This document shows positions 56,294 to 64,000 of a DNA stretch of 64,000 nt, one piece after another. Each line of letters begins with the position of its first letter. The first letter of the stretch is position 1. The DNA is from Ignelater luminosus (taxonomy: Eukaryota; Arthropoda; Insecta; Coleoptera; Elateridae). The notes under the pieces are model-generated. The model saw nothing but the letters and a program-made list of their open reading frames with translations. It was not told the origin of the DNA and ran no database searches. Location of the stretch: positions 46,998-110,997 of the forward strand of contig VTPC01000903.1 in NCBI GenBank assembly GCA_011009095.1. The letters run 5' to 3'. A program made the translations under genes and the position numbers.

Positions 56294-59200
56294 TGTTTAC
56301 AATGCTGCTGAAAATAAATTTTATTAATATTTTTTAATGTTTACAGTATGTAAGAATTTTACTATGATTACGCAGAGACTGCACAGGAACAACTTTAGTC
56401 TCGAAAAAGACTTTTTCGTACAATAAGCGCAATTACAGAGAAAAAATGTGGAACAATACAGCAAATTTCAGTACAAGATTAACTAAATTGCTAAATGCAG
56501 GTCAATGACATATTTGCAAATGACAAATGACAGAAAGCAAATACATATTAGTTACTGAAATAAATCAACAAGGCGGCCCATCAAATTAGATTCCATGGCC
56601 AACTTTTATAAACACTTTGTATAAAATCATAAAACGCACCAAGTCTGCTTGAATGTGAATTTATGGATTTTAATGTAGAATTCAAATATCCAAAAATATG
56701 TGGAGTCCATTCAGAATAAGAAACTTGCTGCCATTCCCAGTAAACCCAAACATGTTGATTTACCTCAGAATGTGGCACAATATGTGTAATCTAGATGTAT
56801 AAAGCTTCGTTCCGATAGGTTGATAAATAAAAGAAAAGAGAAAAAAATGTTTAGTGAACCTGGCTTTGGCTTGCTCGACATACATATCAGGTTATTTTAA
56901 ACATTAATATTAATATGACAAAAGAACATCTAACTTGCGGTCGTATCGTAGATATACTGAAAATCTGTGAAAATAAAACTTGCTAATAAATATTATTCTA
57001 GGAGTGCTTTATAAAGCTAAAATTTATTACTACAATAATGTACTAAAATTAGAAGTTTGTTTTTCCCTATTCATTTATCATGTACAATCTTGTTTGTAAT
57101 CGTGTTAGGCGTCTAATTAACAATACGTTCTGAATTTGTACTACAACTTCTTCTGTCTTCTCTTCATTAACATCTAATTAATTAACTTAAATTAAAACTA
57201 TTGTTAAGAATGTAATCAATGTAGTCTTAAGAACGGCATTCAGAAATAGAAATTTACTGCAGATTGGTAAATGATTAACTACCGCAATGTCCGTAAAATA
57301 GAGTTTGCCTTGAACGTGTACCTACCAAGGAATAAAAGGTATTTATTAACCGAACGACACGCTATATGTATTGTATTTTAGGTGTGGTGATATAAAGAAC
57401 CACCGGATTTGATTTACAGTAATTACTAGCAAAGGTTTCAACGTGACATTATTATTGTTTCTATTCGCAGTATTTTCTTTCAAATAAATTAAGTTGCCGA
57501 AATATCAAAGTTACATAACCAACAAAAGCAAAAGCGATTTTTTTGAATATTCAATTTAAACTAAATTAAATTTAGGTCAAAAACTGTGTTATCTGTACTC
57601 AACAATTCAACTTTAAATAAAATATTCCAACGGAAACTTGCATGAAGGTTTTTCATGATGGGTGGAAAATGATTAAATAAAAGCAGGTTATTATGCTATC
57701 ACATGATTTACACTACCATTATTTTGAATTTTACTAATGTTTTGTATGAATTATGGATAATAACACAGTAAAATATGTATGTCGTACAAATGGTTTTGAT
57801 GCATTTATTTCAATAGCTTTTTTATTTACTTTATTACAGTACATGAAAAATTACTTTAACAGAAGCTAGTAACAATCGCAAAGAATAGTGTCTATTTTGC
57901 GATCATTTATTTTACGTCACTAATGGAGTAAAATAATTAATTCGCATTTTAGATCAACAAATAAGTTAGGAACAGAACGCGCTTTTGTGCCTTTTTCGTG
58001 AGCTGCGTCGCTTTCCAGTAAAGCCGAATTTTCCGAAGTCTTGCAATATAAAAGCTTAAGATGTTTTGTTTTTCTACACTCTCGAAAATCACGTGCAATA
58101 TTAAAATGAGTTTTTCACCCGGTTGTTACTGTACGGCATTTACTATTATGTAAATTTCCATTGCGGCGTCATTTTCGAAATGTAGTAACTATTAATTTTA
58201 TGTGAAAGATGTTTTTTCGGTAGCGCAAAGCATTTGGGAAGCGAAATGTACCAAGCGAATTTCCACTTCTCAGGCTATTTACGCAACCAGTAGCGCTGAT
58301 CGAATAAGAAATGGAAATCTGTAATTTTATTGATGGTGTGTTGCAATAAAAAAACGTTAGGTAATACTTTGCCAGAAAAGTTTCAGTAATATCATTGGTT
58401 TCTAGTGTTACTTTAATGTTTATTATAGATCTTTCTTACCCTTTGTAAATCTAAAAAGGAATGCAGCTCTTAAACATCTCAGAAAATGGTAAATAAAGGA
58501 CAAGGTGTACGAAATAGCGAATGGCCGGTCTTCCCAATCATTTCTAAAACAATCTAGTTTTCTTTATGTAAACAATTAACTAAATTATTATTATTATTTC
58601 ATTCACTAATTAAAGTCTAGCTCTTACTGTACTGCATACAGATTTAGATTCTCAAGGAGATAATTCTACTATTTTTACAATTTTGTTATGTAAAATCGAT
58701 ATGCTATATATAGGTATAAAATTGCAAGACATAACTTTGCACTATTCTGGTTTTAATATAATTTACATTTACAGATTCAGTTTCGCTGGATTATGTTCGT
58801 ATGCTGGTCGTCATAAAATTCTTTCCGCGGATTTTCTGCATAAATTTTATTTTGTCACGGATGGAAATAACGCCGTTCGTGATTTTCTAATAATTTTAAA
58901 TATGACTTCAGAAACTTAAACAATTATATAAATGTAAAATTAAGTAGTAGATCTCAAATATAACAAAAATAACAAATGTGATAAAGTTAATTTTCTCTAC
59001 ATACCTAAACCTTTTCTAATTATGCATTTGATCTAAACCTCAACTGTGCTTGAATAGACAGTAAATTAAGCTAAACTCGTTCTGTACCATTCTGTACATT
59101 GGCTGTGCAATATCATCAAAACATCCGATGCAAACAAAATATTTAACTTGTGCTTATCTATCCAGCAGTTTTTTCTTTTTAAATAATCTTCATGAAATTA

Positions 59201-59597
59201 AAAAGAAATATACTGCATAGTTTTAAACTTTTCTGCAGACTACTCATTCATTTTATACTGTTGAAACGTCTGATTATATTATCTAGAATTTACATAGTAA
59301 CCAAATCCTGACAAAAATAATAATTCAAACAAATTCGTTTGTGTAATTAAGCTATTTAAGGTCGAACGAAAAGCATTTTTCAGGGTAAACCTTAACTTTT
59401 ATGTTTCGTTCGAGGGCAAGCCTGAAAATTGGCGTACAAGCCGATTGACCCAGCTGGCAATTTGCCAGTTCAGGGTCACGGTAACCTCTGCAGATATCCC
59501 TTCGTTTGCTATTGTGTGTGATCCGAATATGTTCTTTATGTAGAGTAATTTTCATATACTTCACGTAACAAACTAATTTTTGAAATTATATTTTCAG
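56294..59597. other. Intron, no clear element
   Basis: AT-rich. A perfect 15-bp palindrome CTGGCAATTTGCCAG occurs near 59453. An acceptor (ATTATATTTTCAG) ends at 59597. Confidence 0.4.
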
Positions 59598-59839
59598 CCA
59601 CACGGAAAGATGTACGAAAGCTTTAGCGTATTTTGTCCATGTGATCAGCTAGAATTTCTGGAATTGCTACTGACTGAAGACTTATTGCTTGATTGGAACG
59701 AACCCCTCTACCTTAATTTTACTCATAGCTTAATTATGAATCGAATAGAAGAATTTTATAATGATAAGGGAACAATCGAGAAAGTATGTGGAGATGTTTT
59801 TGCCCTTAATGGTCGTCCAGATGATATAAGTGCCGATAT
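59598..59839 (+). CDS. GNAT-like gene, third coding exon
   Basis: The acceptor ATTATATTTTCAG and the donor GTAAGT bound 242 bp (80 codons plus 2 bases), entering in phase 0 to match the preceding exon. The peptide opens PHGKMYESFSVFCPCDQLEF and includes LLLTEDLLLDWNEPLYLNFT, LIMNRIEEFYNDKGTIEKVC and GDVFALNGRPDD. This is the central N-terminal-domain region of an insect GLYAT-like GNAT. The acetyl-CoA-binding motif (R/QxxGxG/A) would come in a later exon, not found before the window end. Codon use is normal and no lesion is seen. The three coding exons together encode about 153 residues. Confidence 0.75.
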
Positions 59840-60976
59840 GTAAGTATATATTAAAATGTTTATTATAAAAGTTTTAATTTAGAAATTAATAATATACTCT
59901 TGATGTGGAAATTTAAAAGTAGTTAGAGCACTTATACAGACGGCTTATTTTATGAAATCCTAGAAATACTCGCATAATCCAGTAATGAAAATAAAATCCC
60001 AGCTTTTAACATGATCCAATTTTCTAAAATTAATGGAGAAACTAAGTTATTGTTTTCTAGTGAACAAAGCGAGTTTCACCGCTCTAATATTATTAAATTA
60101 ATGAAATATGTACCTACCTATATACATTTACAGAACAGAGTCAGTATTTATATGAGAGATATGATATTCGAATTGGTAACACCATGTTATAAAATTTTAA
60201 GATAAAGTAAAGACTTTTGATGTAGTAACTGATTGTAGTAAAATCAAAAATTCTTTAAATCGGGGTTGCCGTGGAAATTCACAGTCATGACAAACCACTT
60301 ATTAGTATAAAAGTACATCTTCAAAGGAAAAGGACAAAAAAATTAGTTGTAAATTACAATAAAAAATTACAGACATTGGAAGTGTCTTCCTGCTGGATGG
60401 ATACATAGACTATCTTGTTATTTACTTTGTTTGACTTTAAAATTCCACATCAACCGCTATCCAAAGACCTTCCGATCTCTTACAGCTTGTCTATTTTTAA
60501 TTAGTCTACTGTTTGTTAATGTTACTTGTTCCTGAAGGAAACCTATTCTAGGAGCAAATTCCTCTTCAATCGGGAATAGAAAAAGTAGAAAAGCATGTAA
60601 TTTCGCAATAGCAGTCACTTCGCATATTGCTCGCGGCGGTGAACGCGGAATTCAGCATCACTTTGTAACGTAACAACAATATGACTTAATCAAAATTCCA
60701 TACTATTTTATAAGTCAGATTATTGCCAATTTATTGTAATTCATTTATATGCAGCTTATATAACGTAGAGCTAATACTTCTACTCAAACATTGCTCTGTG
60801 TCTGGTTTTAAAGATAGGTCCAAAAACATTGAAATTTTAGAATTAACGTAAAAAGAACACATTGTTGAGTGTTATCTAATTACCAGAAAGGCAATGAATA
60901 TACTGACCACCCTGCTAGATAAAATCTAAGATTTTGCTTTTAGAAACAGAACTAGAGCTGGTCATTCCTTAAACTA
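59840..60976. other. Intron, no element recognised
   Basis: Begins with GTAAGT. A short CTGACCACCCTG match to the 26.4/27.6-kb repeat lies near 60903. Confidence 0.4.
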
Positions 60977-61814
60977 CACTGCTTCAAGAAATTAATTGTA
61001 AAGGTAATTTTCACCTAAATTTGCAAAAATTTTTAAATTTTCACGCAAAAATTATTAAGTAATTTAGAAAAGACCGTTTAGTTTTAAAATGCTCAGTTAA
61101 TAAGTCAGAGTAAGTGATAGTAATGACGTAGTAACAAATCTGTTGTCATATATGCAATGAAGAAATCACGAAAAATTCCACCTTTGTCAGCTTTTAGTTT
61201 CTCACTGCGATATTTCCATTTTAATGTATTGGTCTGTGGTTCAATTTAAATTAATTCAAGTAGAAATGCTTCGTATGGTACAGACTGTGCCCATAGATTA
61301 CTTTGCTGTTAAGAGACTTTTTCCTTACTCAAAAGAATCTAAAAGATTACGATTTAATGTCAAATTAAGTTGATGTTCCAATTCAAAAAGATAGTGCTGT
61401 TATACCAGTTCCTTATCTTTATTTTAAACAAAAGGTTTATAGGTTTTTTCGGGCAAGGAAAAAGTCTCTTAATAATAACGTAGGCTGTGGGCACAGTCTA
61501 TACCATACTAATCATTTTAGCTTGAGTTAGTTAAAGCAATACATAGATATGAAAATATTGGTTACACAAGATTGCAGTCAGAAACTAATCCCAGAGAAAG
61601 GCCAAATTTCTCGTGATTTTTCATTGCATGAATGACAGCAAACTTGTTACTATATGATTACTATTACTTGCTCTGACTTATTAACTAAACATTTTAAAGC
61701 TAAATGTATTTTTAGCCCACTTTATAAATTCTTGCATAAAGATTCTAAAAGTTTCGCAAATTTGGCTGAAAATTGCTTTTTTCAATAGTGATGCGTTAGT
61801 TTCTTAAAGCAGTG
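60977..61814. mobile_element. Fold-back element, 838 bp
   Basis: CACTGCTTCAAGAAATTAAT after TA pairs with CACTGCTTTAAGAAACTAAC reversed before TA at 61815-61816. Pairing continues over about 400 bp per arm (AGTTAATAAGTCAGAG; AGACTGTGCCCA; AGAGACTTTTTCCTT in both). Arms are clearly diverged, so it is old. Confidence 0.85.
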
Positions 61815-62971
61815 TATTATGAAACAAGTTATTAAGTGCATTTAAAAAACAATTAATATAGACGGACTGCTACTGTTGGAAGACTATCCATTCAGACTAT
61901 TGGGGAAGGCAATACTAGGGAGTTGTATTTCAGGTCACACTGATCATGAAGGCAATAAGTATGCTGATCATTTTGCTAAGGTTGGTCCCAAAAGTTTGTT
62001 TCTGATTGTGAGACCAAAATCGGTGATGGCCATTCCTTCGGCATTTTAAAACAAGCTATTAAAATGAGAGTGAAAAGACGGGAAGGTACTGCAATTCAAA
62101 CAGTTGGATTTTTTATACGCTTTTTTTCTTATTATATTTAACTGTCTTGTAATAGCGAAATTTAACTATAAAACGTTCGCGTTCTGCCCAATAAAGGTAT
62201 AAAGCTGACTTTATAAGATTCTGAACTTTTCAACAAATATTAGACTTGTTATCTGAATAACTGCTAATGATGGATGCACACTTATTCTGTGCCAAAGAAT
62301 AGTGAAATAAACCTGCTTTTATTGTTATGCATAGAGTTCAATGCTCCAGAAGGTATTTGACTGCTTTGGGAGACGTAAAACTGCAACTTTATTACGTATT
62401 ATGTTTTGAATATAATTGGTTCTACTAAAATGTTAACTTAAAAAACTTTTTTCCCAGATAAAAAACAAAATGTAGCATCAATTGGTTGTTGGTGATTATT
62501 TAAAAACTCAATACAATAAAATTCTATCAAAGCTAAAGCTAAACCTTGTGTGACAGAAAAATCTTAGTTTGAATTCAAAATTGAAACGCGTCTCTTTTTT
62601 GAGAAATTCTTTTTTCTATTTTGATATGCCTACTTTTATTACCAGACCCAATTCGATCCAAGAATAGTTAGATTGCATTTTTATCTAACCGTTACTTAAT
62701 TGGAAAAGTTGTCAAAGCAAAGCAAAAAAAGACAATTCCATTGCCACCAAAACACTAAAGTTTTGTGTGACAGAGAACTCAGACTCAGTAGAAGAATGGA
62801 AAATACTCATATGAAATTATGGAAAATAATTTATTAAATATAAATAAAAAACAATAATTTTTCTAATTAACGAAATATCTGCAGAACTTTTAACTTAACT
62901 CTTTTGAGTAATACATCATCATTATGCTTTCATATTCTAGCAAAAAATTCTAAAAGCAAGGTTGTGGTATA
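61815..62971. other. Intron, no element recognised
   Basis: AT-rich; nothing recognised. Confidence 0.4.
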
Positions 62972-63555
62972 TATGGTGTTAGTAAGTAATATCGAAAAAT
63001 GGATAGGGTAAATTCCTGATTACTAGACAAATATTCTTTTAAATGAGACCTATGGTCGATTCAGCTTAGTTATGTAATTACCAGTCTTCAAAGTTACGTG
63101 CAGACACTTTAATTTTTGGCTGAATCGTCGTTATTTGTCAAAATATCAAACAAAAAAAAAACAAGAAAAATTGTACGAAGTTACCTTCTGCGTGTTTTAC
63201 AACTACTCATGATTATACATAGTTTTCTGTAACTGAGACACGTCAAATTGAAAACTTCACTTTCCACTTCTTCCGATGTTATGTATCCTCTGTCTATGAG
63301 TACACCTTGCATAACTGGAAGAAAGTTGAGAACAACCAGAAGGAGATTCCCTACGATTTTTCTTAACAAGAATGTCTGATATTCTGACAAAGAACAACGG
63401 CGCAGCCGAAAGCTAACGTGTCTGCACGCAAGTGTGAAGAGCGATAACTCCGCAACTAAGACGAATCGACCATAACTTCCAATCGAAAAAAATACTGGTC
63501 TAGTCATCGGGAATTTATCGCATCACTTTTCTCGATATCATTTAATAACACCCTG
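62972..63555. mobile_element. Fold-back element, 584 bp
   Basis: The right end reversed is CAGGGTGTTATTAAATGATA and the left end TATGGTGTTAGTAAGTAATA, with TA on both sides. The arms of about 220 bp share GATTACTAGAC/GATGACTAGAC, TATGGTCGATTC, GTGCAGACAC and TTGTCAAAATATCA-like blocks. Fragments of the same arm occur at 46.6 and 47.3 kb. Confidence 0.75.
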
Positions 63556-64000
63556 TAGGAAATTGATTACGATCCGAACTTCCTGTCGTCGTATTGCTTA
63601 ATGAATATTTGCGTGTAACTTTAATTAGGCTATATTTACATGCAAATTGCCAAGTTAACCGTTCTAGCTATCTAATTAGACTGCAGCAAAGTGTTTCGGC
63701 AGTTGCCATTATGCACACTGCAATTCCTTTCGCTTGTTAGGAAAATACATATAATAGAGAACTTAACTTTCCTAGTCTATAGACATTTCATCAAAATTGT
63801 TGGTCTATAGATTATTTCTGAGGTATTTGTAAATAGGAGTTGAAAATAAATTTCTGTTTATTTATGTGAAACAAGATAATGTGTGGAAAACGTATTGTAT
63901 GCTGTAAGACCTACAAAAACAGAATTAATACATTTTGCAGCAACAAAGTTTCACCTCTTAACGTTTCTCCATTTTATTAAATTAAAAGTTGAGAGTAGAA
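63556..64000. other. Intron or downstream sequence, nothing recognised
   Basis: AT-rich; no exon of the GNAT-like gene was identified before the window ends. Confidence 0.4.

Noticed and set aside
63184-63315. Minus-strand exon-like ORF with good acceptor and donor
   Set aside because: It lies in the loop and arms of the 62972-63555 fold-back. The longer ORF around it is made by the repeat arms, so coding is unlikely.
59840-64000. Next exon of the GNAT-like gene with the acetyl-CoA-binding motif
   Set aside because: No splice-bounded frame with the expected motif was found; it is presumed to lie beyond the window.

Overview
The window is AT-rich insect nuclear DNA. The evidence is intron-split genes with GT-AG sites, and a mix of Tigger/pogo, mariner, P, hAT and long-terminal-inverted-repeat elements flanked by TA. 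I cannot name the order; a large, repeat-rich genome such as a beetle's would fit. No bacterial features, CRISPR arrays, rRNAs or convincing tRNAs were seen.

Layout. (1) 0.5-13.2 kb is a block of transposable elements. It holds a broken Tigger (480-3030), a 511-bp hAT-type MITE (3098-3608), a mariner-type deletion derivative (3615-4283), and a nested stack. In the stack, an old hAT (about 5650-12410) is split by a P element (5824-11018). The P element is in turn split by an almost intact mariner (6044-7326), a 93-bp hAT MITE (7984-8076) and a solo LTR (8572-8942). (2) 14.1-15.6 kb is the only compact host-gene region. TMEM230 reads leftward in two exons (14667-14104). A GNAT/glycine N-acyltransferase-like gene starts rightward (5' UTR exon ending 15245, first coding exon 15490-15591). 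(3) From 15.6 kb to the end the window is essentially intron. Coding exons of the GNAT-like gene lie at 38039-38155 and 59598-59839, in matching phase. The two introns are about 22.4 and 21.4 kb, and the gene continues past the window.

The introns are packed with repeats. They contain a broken CGGBP1-like hAT with a Tc1-type fragment inside it (about 22.76-24.97 kb), a catalytically dead mariner-family transposase (55394-56293), a relic of an insect orphan/TE protein (42648-43360), a second solo LTR (51444-51648), and about a dozen fold-back elements. Six fold-backs sit within 28.0-35.1 kb. If the gene is transcribed, each fold-back would make a long hairpin in the pre-mRNA.

Most striking observations: the four-level TE nest with recoverable P-element ends; a solo LTR whose sequence reads as a textbook heat-shock promoter; modular and triplicated fold-back arms; and an in-frame N-terminal exon on TMEM230. 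All family assignments are from recognition by eye; no search was run.
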